Source: Clostridiales bacterium UBA6114
Lineage (GTDB): Bacteria; Bacillota; Clostridia; Oscillospirales; Butyricicoccaceae
Direction of reading: 5' to 3'
Assembly (NCBI GenBank): GCA_002423435.1
Contig: DIWE01000037.1
Span: forward strand, 38,677-102,676
DNA: 64,000 nucleotides
Part shown: positions 41,630-49,809 of the stretch, in pieces
Layout: each line of letters starts with the position of its first letter
How positions within the stretch are numbered: the first letter of the stretch is position 1
The notes under the pieces: model-generated
Seen by the model: the letters and a program-made list of their open reading frames with translations, nothing else
Database searches by the model: none
Told to the model about the DNA's origin: nothing
Program-made: the position numbers and the translations under genes

Positions 41630-43483
41630 CTACGGACTCTTTTTGGTCTGCTTTTTATTAAGCTTTCGCCATAGGGTAACGCGGCTGATTCCGAGCTGCG
41701 CGCAGACCTCTTCCGGAGTGCGGCTCTTAAGCATGTGTTCAATGAGCCGTGATTCCATTGTTTTCATATCGCACCCATCCCCGAAGTCTTCCGGTTGTTC
41801 GATCGCATTTTCTTTCGGTATTTCGTCCTGAAGGAGGTTCCCGAGCAGGGAGCCGTCCAGCGCTTGAGCCCGGGTTATGGCAACGGCCCTTTCCGCCAGA
41901 TTCATAAGCTCCCGTACGTTGCCCGGCCACGGGTAATCCATAAGGAAATTTTCCCCGCTTTTGTCCAATATCATTTGCTTTTTGTATTTTTCCCCGAAAG
42001 AAGCAAGGAAAAAATGGAATAAAAGGCAGATATCCTCTCTTCTTTCCCGGAGAGGGGGAATAAAAAGCCTCAGGACATTAATCCGGTAATACAAGTCCGC
42101 CCGGAAGGTACCCTCTTTGATGCACTCCAGCAAATTTTTGTTGGTGGCGCAGATGATCCGCACATCCACCGGGATAATCCGGTCGTCACCGATGCGCATG
42201 ATCTCTTTCTCCTGCAGCACCCGTAAAAGCCTGGCCTGCAGCTCCAGTGAAAGCTCGCTGATTTCGTCCAGAAACAGGGTCCCCTCGTGGGCAAGCTCAA
42301 AAAGCCCGTATTTCCCGCCGCGCTTCGCTCCCGTGAATGCCCCTTCCGCATAGCCGAACAGTTCGCTTTCAAGCAGGTTTACCGGAATGGATGCGCAGTT
42401 GACGGATAAAAAGGGCTTCCGGCGCCGCAGGCTCTCGTTATGGATGCTCTGCGCAAAGATTTCCTTGCCGGTCCCGGTTTCCCCGCGCAGAAGAATATTG
42501 GAATCAAACCGCGCGTATTCCTTTGCAACGGCGATGCGCTCTTTGATCGTTTCTGATTCCCCGATGATATTCTGAAAAGTGTTTTTTGCAAAAAAACCGC
42601 GTTCATAAAGAGAACGCCGTATAATCTGCTCCGAGCGGTGGATGTTGTTGACCTCCTGAAAATACAAGATTTTTTCAAACCGGTCGTTTGCGACTTTATA
42701 GCTGAGGGGTTTGAGAAAAATCTGGTGTTCATTGATGTGTACAATTTTGTCCTGCGTTCCCAGATAGGGGGCGACCGCCTGAAAGCTGATCTTTTCGGTG
42801 TTAAATAATTCCTGTGCCTTTTTATTCGAAAAACTGACTTCGTTGCCGGAAAGCATAATAAACCCGTCGTCCAGATTGTCGATCAACACCTGAATCCGTA
42901 CATTTTTCAGCCTTTCCTGCTGAATGGCAGTCGATATGACATTGGCCTGCTCCAACGCCATTTTGATGGACAGTTCACTGCTGGTTATTATTTCTTTTGT
43001 TTTCAGCCCGAGCTTCTCGGCAAAGCGAATCGCCCCCCGGCCCATGGCAATAATCGCGTCAACGCCTTCCTTTTTCAGCGCGCGGATCGCGCCAATCTGC
43101 CCATGGCTTTCATAAGTCGGCCGGAAGTAAAACTGAATCTCCCCGTCATGAACGACAAAGGGAAGGTCGTCCATCCAGTTGGAATTTCCCACAACGGCAA
43201 TTCGTTTGGCGCCTTCGGCCTTTAATTCGCAGATATTGGTGAAAATTTCGGAAAGAGAAGCTTTCATGCATACTACCTTGGGTATGCAATATTTCTCCAA
43301 AAGCTGGGCGGTGCCGCCACGGCTGATCAGAACGTCAATTTCCTTCTCGTAGTTTTGTACCGCCTCAAGGCCCTTTTTCAAATCGCCGACCACAATATTC
43401 GGCTCGACGCCTATTTTAGTCGTTGTCAGACGAACCTGCTCGGCAAGTGTTTCATTGGGGCAAACAAACAGAATGACTCCCAT
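41630..43483 (-). CDS. PrpR-type sigma-54-dependent activator, 617 aa
   Basis: The N-terminal PrpR-N/periplasmic-binding-like sensor domain (about 1-190) is followed by a PAS-like region (about 195-270), an AAA+ domain with Walker A GETGTGKE, the sigma-54 loop GAFTGA, Walker B GTLFLDEISEL and an R-finger region, and a C-terminal Fis-type HTH (VCAQLGISRVTLWRKLNK). It lies just upstream of the TRAP operon, whose promoter is of the -24/-12 class, and almost certainly activates it in response to the imported acid or a derivative. Confidence 0.95.
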   Translation of the reverse strand: MGVILFVCPNETLAEQVRLTTTKIGVEPNIVVGDLKKGLEAVQNYEKEIDVLISRGGTAQLLEKYCIPKVVCMKASLSEIFTNICELKAEGAKRIAVVGNSNWMDDLPFVVHDGEIQFYFRPTYESHGQIGAIRALKKEGVDAIIAMGRGAIRFAEKLGLKTKEIITSSELSIKMALEQANVISTAIQQERLKNVRIQVLIDNLDDGFIMLSGNEVSFSNKKAQELFNTEKISFQAVAPYLGTQDKIVHINEHQIFLKPLSYKVANDRFEKILYFQEVNNIHRSEQIIRRSLYERGFFAKNTFQNIIGESETIKERIAVAKEYARFDSNILLRGETGTGKEIFAQSIHNESLRRRKPFLSVNCASIPVNLLESELFGYAEGAFTGAKRGGKYGLFELAHEGTLFLDEISELSLELQARLLRVLQEKEIMRIGDDRIIPVDVRIICATNKNLLECIKEGTFRADLYYRINVLRLFIPPLRERREDICLLFHFFLASFGEKYKKQMILDKSGENFLMDYPWPGNVRELMNLAERAVAITRAQALDGSLLGNLLQDEIPKENAIEQPEDFGDGCDMKTMESRLIEHMLKSRTPEEVCAQLGISRVTLWRKLNKKQTKKSP

Positions 43484-43597
43484 ACTTCCTCCCGAATTCA
43501 GTTGGGTTTAACCCAAATAATCCCATTTTCCATTATACCGCAAAGGGGAAGCCGATCACAAATTTTTCGTCGTAGTCCATCCTCATTTTATAGCAAA

Positions 43598-43668
43598 AGA
43601 CGGCTTCCGGCTTACTGCCGGTCGCCGTCTTTTACTTTTCCTCAGGACTGTTTTAGCGCAACAGCCCC
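43598..43668 (-). terminator. Terminator region of the MATE gene with the shared 27-bp motif
   Basis: AGACGGC...GCCGTCT with internal CCGGC/GCCGG (43598-43630) is the terminator hairpin. 43633-43659 repeats the motif seen at 36852-36878 (24 of 27 identical) in the same relation to a minus-strand transporter gene end. Confidence 0.7.
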
Positions 43669-43684
43669 TTCTTTTTTTCAATAT

Positions 43685-45064
43685 TTATTTGGCAGGAGAT
43701 ACGTCATTGACAACCACTCTTTTTTTCTCCCAGTTGCCGCATTTGTAATAGATAAAAATTGCGACACTGCACAAAAGCCAGCCCACGGGGTACCCGAATA
43801 CCACGGGCAGCACGGTGCCGATCCATTTGGATGTGACAAACAGGTATAGCTGACGGAACAAAACGAAAGACGTCAGCATAATGATCATCGGTGTTCTCGC
43901 TTCGCCCGCGCCGCGCAGCGAGCCGGCGTAAACCTGATTGATGACGCACAGCAGATAGAAAGGCGAAATCATGCGGACGAACATCTTGCCGTACCTGAGC
44001 ACGTCCGGGTCCGCGTTGAACATGGAGATCAGCGGCCCTGCGAATATCATGATCGGCACGGCGAGGAACGCCGTGATGACAAGCGACATGACAACCGCGC
44101 GGTTGGTTCCCGTCCTTGCGCGCTTTAAGTCGTTCGCGCCCAGATTCTGACCCACGAACGTCGTCGTCGACAGCGCAAGCGACTGCATGGGCAAAAGCAC
44201 AAACTGATCGATCTTGCTGTAGGAAGCCCACCCCGCCATACAGGCCGAGCCGAACTGGTTGATGTAAGACTGCACGAACACGTTTGAAAACGATGTTATG
44301 GCCTGCTGCAGCGCGCTCGGAATGCCGATCTTCCAAATCCTGCGCAGCATTTCGGCGTTGAGCCTCATGTGGTTCCAGATGATGCTGTATGAAGTGGTTG
44401 CGCGCGTGAGCACGATAAGCACCAGCGCGGCCGACAGGCACTGCGCGATCACGGTTGCTATGGCGACGCCCGCGATACCCCAGCCGCAGCGCACCACGAA
44501 CACCAGATCCAATACCGTATTGGTCAGAGCGGAAACAATCAAAAAGTACAGCGGACGCCTGGAATCGCCCACGGCCCGAAGGATGCCGGCGCCCATATTG
44601 TACACCATCAGGCCAGTGACGCCGTAGAAATAGATGCGCAGATATTGGGCCGCCCCGCCCAACACGTCGTCCGGCGTGGACATCAGCCGCAGCATGTACG
44701 GTACCATCACAACGCCGATGAACGTAAATACCGCGCACAGTATAAGGGTCATAACCATCGTCGTATGTACCGCTTCGTGTACGTTTTTGTCGTCGCGCGC
44801 GCCGTAATACTGCGATATGACGACGCTCGCGCCGGTTGAAAGCCCCAGGAAAAAACCGATCAGGGTGTTTATGATCGGGGTGACGCTGCCGACTGCGGCC
44901 AGCGCTTCCTTTCCGACGAAGTTGCCTACAACAACGCTGTCCACCGTATTATACAGAATCTGAAATATATTGCCGATCAAAAGCGGCACGGCGAAGGCGA
45001 TCAGGTGCCACATGATGCTGCCTTCGGTCATATTTGTGTCTTTGCGTCTGAAAAATGAAGCCAT
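43685..45064 (-). CDS. MATE-family efflux transporter, 459 aa
   Basis: Twelve predicted membrane segments. N-terminal IMWHLIAFAVPLLIGNIFQILYNTVDSVVVGNFVG and GLSTGASVVISQYYGA, and the second-half VGQNLGANDLKRA, are family hallmarks of Na+/H+-driven multidrug (MATE) exporters of the NorM/DinF type. Substrate unknown. Single gene, downstream terminator at 43598. Confidence 0.94.
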   Translation of the reverse strand: MASFFRRKDTNMTEGSIMWHLIAFAVPLLIGNIFQILYNTVDSVVVGNFVGKEALAAVGSVTPIINTLIGFFLGLSTGASVVISQYYGARDDKNVHEAVHTTMVMTLILCAVFTFIGVVMVPYMLRLMSTPDDVLGGAAQYLRIYFYGVTGLMVYNMGAGILRAVGDSRRPLYFLIVSALTNTVLDLVFVVRCGWGIAGVAIATVIAQCLSAALVLIVLTRATTSYSIIWNHMRLNAEMLRRIWKIGIPSALQQAITSFSNVFVQSYINQFGSACMAGWASYSKIDQFVLLPMQSLALSTTTFVGQNLGANDLKRARTGTNRAVVMSLVITAFLAVPIMIFAGPLISMFNADPDVLRYGKMFVRMISPFYLLCVINQVYAGSLRGAGEARTPMIIMLTSFVLFRQLYLFVTSKWIGTVLPVVFGYPVGWLLCSVAIFIYYKCGNWEKKRVVVNDVSPAK

Positions 45065-45216
45065 AGCCTATTGTTTCCTCTGAACTTTCCATATGTCAAA
45101 CAGATTCATTATAAACCTGATTTGAATATTTTGCTATTGTTTTGTTACGGCAAATTTACTTAAAATTTACTTAATAAAAAACAATAAGCTGATTATATAT
45201 CATTCTTCAGGAAAAA

Positions 45217-45283
45217 AGCAGGGCCAAAAACCCTGCTTCGGATGTGTCTTGTCTTAGGCAGCGGGGCTTTCGCTTCGCTGCCT
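45217..45283 (-). terminator. Terminator hairpins after the YvlD-like gene
   Basis: AGCAGGG/CCCTGCT (45218-45238) and GCAGCG/CGCTGC (45258-45283) are two successive stems downstream of the minus-strand stop at 45287. Between 45065 and 45217 only AT-rich DNA is seen, presumably the MATE promoter. Confidence 0.65.
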
Positions 45284-45286
45284 GCT

Positions 45287-45631
45287 TTATCTGCGGCCCT
45301 TTACCGAAAGCACGCTGTTTGCCAGAGAAATGAATAAGGAGATCAAAAGGCAGAGGAAAAAGCCGCGGATGTGGATGACGGGCAGTATCGCGTCTGTAAG
45401 CCTGACCATCCCCGCGTTTACGACAAGGCTGAACAGCCCGAAGGTCAAAAGCGTAATCGGCAGGGAAATGAGCTGAAGAAGCGGGCGGATGGCAAGGTTT
45501 ACAAGCCAAAGCACCGTCGCGGCGGCGGCCAGGGAAAAGATCCCGCCGTAGACGGTAAACCGAAGCGGAAAACAATAGGCGGCGATCACCAAAGCGCCAA
45601 AGCAGATCAGCCATTTGGAAAACAGTTTCAT
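45287..45631 (-). CDS. YvlD-like/phage-holin-4 superfamily membrane protein, 114 aa
   Basis: Four hydrophobic helices span nearly the whole protein; IAAYCFPLRFTVYGGIFSLAAAATVLWLVNLAIRPLLQLISLPITLLTFGLFSLVVNAG is the typical YvlD (Phage_holin_4_2) pattern with the conserved N-x-x-RP-L. Last gene of the DUF2089/YvlB-like set, as in Bacillus yvlABCD, which is linked to the envelope stress response. Function not established. Confidence 0.88.
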   Translation of the reverse strand: MKLFSKWLICFGALVIAAYCFPLRFTVYGGIFSLAAAATVLWLVNLAIRPLLQLISLPITLLTFGLFSLVVNAGMVRLTDAILPVIHIRGFFLCLLISLFISLANSVLSVKGRR

Positions 45632-45662
45632 AAAATAGGCTCCATATCGTAAATTGTTATTC

Positions 45663-46028
45663 TTAGCGGATCAGGCATCGGACCCTGACGGTTCCGTTTT
45701 CGTCGCGCACATCGATATCGGCGAGGTCGAGCGGCCCGGTGTGAAAGACAAGCTCGCGCATGAATACCGAAAATACGGATGCGGCGTTCCTGATAAGCGC
45801 CGGGGAAACTTCCGGGCAGGCCGCGGTTTGCCCGGGAGCGTGACGATTCTCGCCGCGATGTTTCTCAAAGCGATTGCGGAAAAACAGAGGTGCAAGGCAC
45901 GAAAAATCCTCCGCAATGTCGGAAAGCATCAAAAGGAGAAACAGAGGGACCGGAATAAAAAGACGAAAATGACGCTGCCCCTCCACATGCACGGATATCC
46001 AAAGCAGGAACACCGGCCTATTCGACAT
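45663..46028 (-). CDS. Hypothetical membrane-associated protein, 121 aa
   Basis: The ATG at 46028 lies inside the end of the upstream gene (8+ bp overlap, CTATGTCGAATAG), so translation is coupled. One clear hydrophobic segment (FRLFIPVPLFLLLMLSDIAEDF, about residues 21-42) is flanked by charged regions. No family recognised. Its place in a DUF2089-YvlB-YvlD-like operon suggests an envelope role. Confidence 0.7.
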   Translation of the reverse strand: MSNRPVFLLWISVHVEGQRHFRLFIPVPLFLLLMLSDIAEDFSCLAPLFFRNRFEKHRGENRHAPGQTAACPEVSPALIRNAASVFSVFMRELVFHTGPLDLADIDVRDENGTVRVRCLIR

Positions 46029-46449
46029 AGATGCGCACCTTTGCCTTGTCCTCTCCCTCGCCGGTGTCGACATTGACGATATCCTCGTCGATCCCGCTGT
46101 CGATGATGCTCTCGATGTCCGACATGATCTGGATCAGGTCGACGCCGCTGCGCTTTAGTTCCTCCTTTGTGTCTTTCGGCAGGTTGTTCGCGATGACGGG
46201 GCCGAGGGTCCTGATGATGGATAGGGGAATGGTGACGTTTACCTTTGCGTTCTTCATTTTTTCGCCGGCCGCGTCAACAACGATCCGGAATTTTTTGGCT
46301 TTGCGGCCCCTTGCGTCCTTTAAGGCCACTGCATCTGTGGGAGGGGGCTCTTTGGTCTCGCCCGCGTTTAGCAGCTTTTCGGCCTCATCAACCGTTATGG
46401 TTCCGTTTTTCAACATATTCAATATGCGGATTCTGTCGCTTTCGTTCAT
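46018..46449 (-). CDS. SHOCT/YvlB-like regulatory protein, 143 aa
   Basis: The N-terminal helix-turn SDRIRILNMLKNGTITVDEAEKLLNAG is a SHOCT-like module found at the start of YvlB/DUF-type envelope-stress proteins. The rest (FRIVVDAAGEKMKNAKVNVTIPLSIIRTLG) matches the YvlB-like beta-domain of clostridial proteins. Start 46449 has GGAGG 8 nt upstream. Part of a four-gene operon. Confidence 0.82.
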   Translation of the reverse strand: MNESDRIRILNMLKNGTITVDEAEKLLNAGETKEPPPTDAVALKDARGRKAKKFRIVVDAAGEKMKNAKVNVTIPLSIIRTLGPVIANNLPKDTKEELKRSGVDLIQIMSDIESIIDSGIDEDIVNVDTGEGEDKAKVRIYVE

Positions 46450-46466
46450 GATGATAACCTCCAATA

Positions 46467-46844
46467 TTATAATTTAAGTTCATTTAAAAGGCGTGCCGCC
46501 TCATCGACGTCGATCTCTTTTTTCTCCAACATGTCGAGAACCTGCGCGCTTGTCATGGACGGCTCCTCATCTATTTCCTGAGCCGGAAACAATATATGAA
46601 GCACCTCGTCGAGCAGGCCCTTGACGGTGGGGTAGGAGATCGACAGGCTTCGCTCGACCTCTTTGATATTTCCCCTGGATTTTAAAAAGGTGTCCAGAAA
46701 GAGCTTGTGCTTGTCGCTTAGGGTGCAGTATTTGCAGGGGGAAAAGGTGCCGGTAAGTTCTGTTCTGCATTTGGGGCAGGTCAACCTCGTAATATTCATC
46801 TCGGCTCCGCATACGGCGCATTTGGACGGCGGGGCATAGCTCAT
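46467..46844 (-). CDS. DUF2089 family protein (zinc knuckle + HTH), 125 aa
   Basis: N-terminal zinc ribbon CAVCGAEM...CPKCRTEL (two CxxC pairs), a further CKYC, then the HTH-like FLKSRGNIKEVERSLSISYPTVKGLLDEVL. The C-terminal EPSMTSAQVLDMLEKKEIDVDEAARLLNEL repeats the SHOCT-like helix also found in the next gene. ATG 46844 has GAAGGA 6 nt upstream. DUF2089 typically starts this operon and probably regulates it. Confidence 0.88.
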   Translation of the reverse strand: MSYAPPSKCAVCGAEMNITRLTCPKCRTELTGTFSPCKYCTLSDKHKLFLDTFLKSRGNIKEVERSLSISYPTVKGLLDEVLHILFPAQEIDEEPSMTSAQVLDMLEKKEIDVDEAARLLNELKL

Positions 46845-46969
46845 ATCCATTCCTTCTTTCCACTTCAATCATAAACCTGAGCTTTGATAATGTCAATAAT
46901 AATCTTAAAAATATTAATTTTATTTTTAATATATTTAATTTTAACGGTGTCATAGCCTTGGACAACGGA

Positions 46970-47001
46970 CAAAAAAAGAATAACCGCTCTGCAGTTATTC
47001 A
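46970..47001 (-). terminator. Terminator of the S24 regulator gene
   Basis: GAATAACtGC pairs with GCGGTTATTC, followed on the minus strand by a T7 run. The remaining 46869-46969 DNA is AT-rich with no feature seen. Confidence 0.75.
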
Positions 47002-47085
47002 TCGGAAGATAAATTTTCGAAAAGAGAGGCTGATAACAGTCGGACCGCCGAGCCCAAGCGCTTAGGATAAAGCCGCGGCCGGGGG

Positions 47086-47682
47086 TCAGAATTTCCCGCG
47101 AAGCTCGATAACCCGCCCGATAATTGTCACCGGCAGGCTTTCGATCTCGCTTTGCGGATAAAAAATCGGACTGTAGGCGGGATTCAAGGCGATCAACGAG
47201 ACGCCCTGCTGATGCTTTACAACTTTTTTGATCGTCGCGTCGTTGCCGTTTATCAGCACAACGCCGATCTCGCCGCTTTGCAGATCGGGCTGCTTTCGTA
47301 TGATGACCACATCGCCCTCGCGGATTCGCGGCTCCATGCTGTCGCCCTTGACCTGAAGAGCGAAGAGGTCGCCGGTCGATGCCATCTCGGGGGTGATTTC
47401 CTCGTAGTCAATGATGTCCTCGACCGCTTCCACCGGGACTCCCGCCTGTACCTTCCCGAGCACGGGTATTTTGGTCGCCGCCGTTTTTAAGATATGCGGC
47501 CTTCCTAAGAGAAAGTCGACCGTCACGTCGAAAAAATCCGCGAGACGCTTTAGGTTTTCATAGTCCGGCTTCCGCTTGCCGGTTTCGTACAGAGACATCG
47601 TGCTCTCCGCAACGCCGATCGCATTGCCGAGCTCCTTTAACGAGAGGCCTCTTTTCAGCCGAAGCTCCCTGAGCTTTTCCAT
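47086..47682 (-). CDS. XRE-HTH / S24-peptidase repressor (LexA/CI-like), 198 aa
   Basis: N-terminal HTH (LRELRLKRGLSLKELGNAIGVAESTMSLYETGKRKPDYENLKRLADFF) and a C-terminal S24 self-cleavage domain with catalytic Ser in KGDSMEPRIREGD and Lys in DATIKKVVK. This architecture is that of phage CI-like and HdiR-type repressors, inactivated by RecA* after DNA damage. The start is uncertain (47682, 47694 or 47703). A palindrome TTTTGTC-AA-GACAAAA (47760-47775) overlaps its probable -35. Confidence 0.92.
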   Translation of the reverse strand: MEKLRELRLKRGLSLKELGNAIGVAESTMSLYETGKRKPDYENLKRLADFFDVTVDFLLGRPHILKTAATKIPVLGKVQAGVPVEAVEDIIDYEEITPEMASTGDLFALQVKGDSMEPRIREGDVVIIRKQPDLQSGEIGVVLINGNDATIKKVVKHQQGVSLIALNPAYSPIFYPQSEIESLPVTIIGRVIELRGKF

Positions 47683-47759
47683 AGACGTGACCATCCTCCG
47701 CATCCCTTTTTGATTCCATCATAATCCGAAAAAACAGAAAAGTAAAGAAAAAAATTGCA

Positions 47760-47812
47760 TTTTGTCAAGACAAAAGCAAACGCTTGACATAATGCAAAGT
47801 AATCGATATAAT
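47760..47812. promoter_or_regulatory. Palindrome and consensus promoter between two repressor genes
   Basis: TTTTGTC-AA-GACAAAA (47760-47775) overlaps a minus-strand -35 TTGACA (complement of 47763-47768) for the S24 gene. On the + strand a perfect promoter TTGACA (47784-47789), 17-bp spacer, TATAAT (47807-47812) points toward 47820 and beyond, antisense to the gene at 47932; a second palindrome AGTTTGCAAACT (47819-47830) lies at its start site. No plus-strand ORF of meaningful length follows. Confidence 0.7.
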
Positions 47813-47931
47813 AATATTAGTTTGCAAACTGCAAAGGAATGGTGGCAAAAATAAATAAATACTAAATATAATTGACGTATTGCAAAAATATGCAACTTTT
47901 TCCCAAAAATATGGGGCATATCAAAAAGCAA

Positions 47932-48360
47932 TTATTTTTGCTGGCTTTTATAGATATAATTGATGATGCGCTCGATCATATCGAGTTGGCTTAAAGAAAA
48001 GTCGGTTTTCTCTATCAGGCCGAGAAGCTTTTGCTTTTTTGCGTCGATCATGCTTTTGAGCTCGCGCTTTGACTGATCGATCTCTTCCATAAGCTCGCGC
48101 GGAATCCGGTTTTTATTGTATTCGTATGGCGAAGAGGAAAAATTGTCGGGAAGCGGTTCGTTTGAGAGCAGAAAGCCGACCGAGACCCCAAGATGATGCG
48201 CGATTTGGGGGAGATACTTCCGATAGGATCGGCTCCTTTTTTTTCGCCAGTCGTAGACGGTCGATCGGGGCAAATTCAGCGCCTTTTCAAATTCGGAGTC
48301 GCTTAAGCCGGCCGACCGCAGCAAAGGCTCAATTTTGTCATCAAAAAGATCCAAATGCAT
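47932..48360 (-). CDS. XRE-like transcriptional repressor, 142 aa
   Basis: N-terminal HTH: IEPLLRSAGLSDSEFEKALNLPRSTVYDWRKKRSRSYRKYLPQIAHHLGVSVGFLLSNE, a Cro/CI-type DNA-binding domain. The C-terminal half is helical and charged (likely dimerisation). ATG 48360 is chosen (AAAGG close upstream). It is divergent from the small-gene cassette at 48582, and the intergenic region holds three TTCG-N9-CGAA palindromes, so this protein probably represses both itself and that cassette. Confidence 0.88.
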   Translation of the reverse strand: MHLDLFDDKIEPLLRSAGLSDSEFEKALNLPRSTVYDWRKKRSRSYRKYLPQIAHHLGVSVGFLLSNEPLPDNFSSSPYEYNKNRIPRELMEEIDQSKRELKSMIDAKKQKLLGLIEKTDFSLSQLDMIERIINYIYKSQQK

Positions 48361-48386
48361 CAACCTTTCTTTGTGCAAAATATGAA

Positions 48387-48531
48387 TTCGGGAAAATAAC
48401 GAAAAAATGATTTGACATTCGTAAAAATACCGAATAAACTGAAGCTATAAACCGGCAATTTACAAATATTCCTATTGGTATCATAAAACGAATCCCGTTT
48501 GTTGTCAATTAATTTTCGGGAAATTTACGAA
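48387..48531. promoter_or_regulatory. Three TTCG-N9-CGAA operator sites and divergent promoter
   Basis: Sites at 48387-48403, 48418-48434 and 48515-48531 share TTCGG-N-A...T-ACGAA (site 2 read on the other strand). A plus-strand promoter TTGACA (48412-48417), 17-bp spacer, TAAACT (48435-48440) embraces site 2, whereas site 1 lies just upstream of the minus-strand repressor gene. The arrangement fits cooperative repression in both directions. Confidence 0.85.
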
Positions 48532-48581
48532 AAGGAGGAGGGAAGCAATAGGCTGCGTTAAGACCCCGGAAAAACGAAAGG

Positions 48582-48647
48582 ATGGCTGCAAAACGGATGA
48601 AAAAAGAGAGGAAAGGAGGGCGCATCCCGAGTAGAATCAATCAATGA
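48582..48647 (+). CDS. Possible 21-codon small ORF upstream of the cassette
   Basis: MAAKRMKKERKGGRIPSRIN plus one residue; very basic. The stop overlaps the next start (ATGA). It lacks a proper ribosome site at its first ATG, so evidence is weak. An alternative 28-codon frame starting with ATA at 48548, with AGGAGG well placed, was also noticed. Confidence 0.3.
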   Translation: MAAKRMKKERKGGRIPSRINQ

Positions 48648-48997
48648 CATCATGGGGGAATAACGGTATGGCGAGAGAAAGAGACACTTACGCGGGTATC
48701 CCGATCGTCGGGGAGAAACGAAACAGATATGATGAACCGACTGATGACGGGCGCCGGCGGAAAATGGACAAGCCCCGCGCGGAGAAAATCCCGTTTCGGG
48801 ATTTGTCGGGCCGGATACACAGAAACAGGCAGAAAGAAAATAAGCGCAATATGAGCTTTGCGATATTTCGGGAGACGGCGGCCATATCGTGGGCGGCGGA
48901 ATATTGCGCAAGGAAAATAAGCTTGACGGATGAAGAGGAAAAAACGGAAGCTGACGGTATGAAAGCGTTGACGACGGGCGGAGGCGGTTCGCTATGA
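48644..48997 (+). CDS. Small basic hypothetical protein, 109-117 aa
   Basis: Basic protein without recognisable domain (KRNRYDEPTDDGRRRKMDKPRAEKIPFRDLSGRIHRNRQKENKRN in pieces is highly charged; C-terminal half SFAIFRETAAISWAAEYCARK). ATG 48644 (ATGA overlap) or ATG 48668 (GGGGG 9 nt upstream). Its stop overlaps the start of the sigma-like gene by 4 bp (ATGA), so they are translated as a unit. Phage-like context. Confidence 0.6.
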   Translation: MTSWGNNGMARERDTYAGIPIVGEKRNRYDEPTDDGRRRKMDKPRAEKIPFRDLSGRIHRNRQKENKRNMSFAIFRETAAISWAAEYCARKISLTDEEEKTEADGMKALTTGGGGSL

Positions 48998-49428
48998 CAA
49001 AAGAGGAGCTTTCTTCACTGTACTTCTTAAATAGAGAAATCGAGATGCTGAACGAAAGGCTGTCGGAACTCGAGAGGGCGTCGACCGGCGCTTCGTCCTC
49101 GATTACCGGAATGCCGCGCGGCTGCGGGATAAACGATATCGTCCTGCGCTATGCGTGTAAAATCCATGACTTAAAGCTGTTGATCGACCAGCGGATCAGA
49201 GAATGTTTTATAGAGCGCGAACGGCTGGAGCGGTTTATTCAGGAGGTCCCCGACAGCGAAATGCGCATGATCCTGACCCTGCGGTACATAAATGGCCTGA
49301 GCTTTCAGCAGATCGCTTATTCGATCGGGTACCAGGACGAAAGCGTGCCCCGGAAAAGACACGAGCGTTTCTTAAAACGAATGGAGGAAAAACAAATCAA
49401 GCCGCGCTGCGGACAGGCGGCGGGATAA
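48994..49428 (+). CDS. DUF1492/ArpU-like sigma-region-4 regulator, 144 aa
   Basis: A coiled-coil N-terminal half (EELSSLYFLNREIEMLNERLSELE) plus a C-terminal sigma-70 region 4-like HTH (EMRMILTLRYINGLSFQQIAYSIGYQDESVPRKRHERFLKRM in parts) match the small phage transcription regulators of the DUF1492/ArpU type, which switch on late genes. Followed directly by a terminator, with no phage structural genes, so the cassette looks like a remnant or a satellite regulatory island. Confidence 0.82.
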   Translation: MTKEELSSLYFLNREIEMLNERLSELERASTGASSSITGMPRGCGINDIVLRYACKIHDLKLLIDQRIRECFIERERLERFIQEVPDSEMRMILTLRYINGLSFQQIAYSIGYQDESVPRKRHERFLKRMEEKQIKPRCGQAAG

Positions 49429-49809
49429 GCTTTTCCCGGAGCGTTTGGGAAGGTAAAAAAGAAGGGAGTCATATTCCCTTCTTTTTTGCGCAAAAATTGC
49501 GTCCGGTAAATACGCGCGGGAGCTCTTTTTGCGCGGATGCGGTGCAAATTCAAAATTGACCGAATTATCCGAATTCAATATGGTAAGATGGAATCGAAAA
49601 GAGCGGTTATGAAGGTCAATGTGGGTATGAATCATCGCGATTTCAGGCAGGGGAGGGAGCCGTGCGATGAAAAAAGGGCTGCGTACTTGCGCACAGTCGG
49701 AAACGAAAAAAACGGGGGCAATTGCTTCCGTTTTTTTTACAATTTGGAATAGAAAATGCTATAATAAAACAAAAAGGGCTTGAGCCTTTTAATTTAGGTG
49801 GGATAAGAA
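49429..49809. other. Intergenic region with two terminators and a promoter
   Basis: 49456-49490 is a terminator (AAAAAAGAAGGGA/TTCCCTTCTTTTTT) ending the phage-type cassette. 49705-49738 is a second hairpin (AACGG...CCGTT with T8). The open frame at 49537-49752 runs into this hairpin and has no supporting signal. 49736-49765 is the promoter of the GNAT gene (TTTACA, 18-bp spacer, TATAAT). Confidence 0.75.

Noticed and set aside
49537..49752. 71-codon plus-strand frame in the intergenic region
   Set aside because: Runs into a terminator hairpin, no proper ribosome site, no recognisable features.
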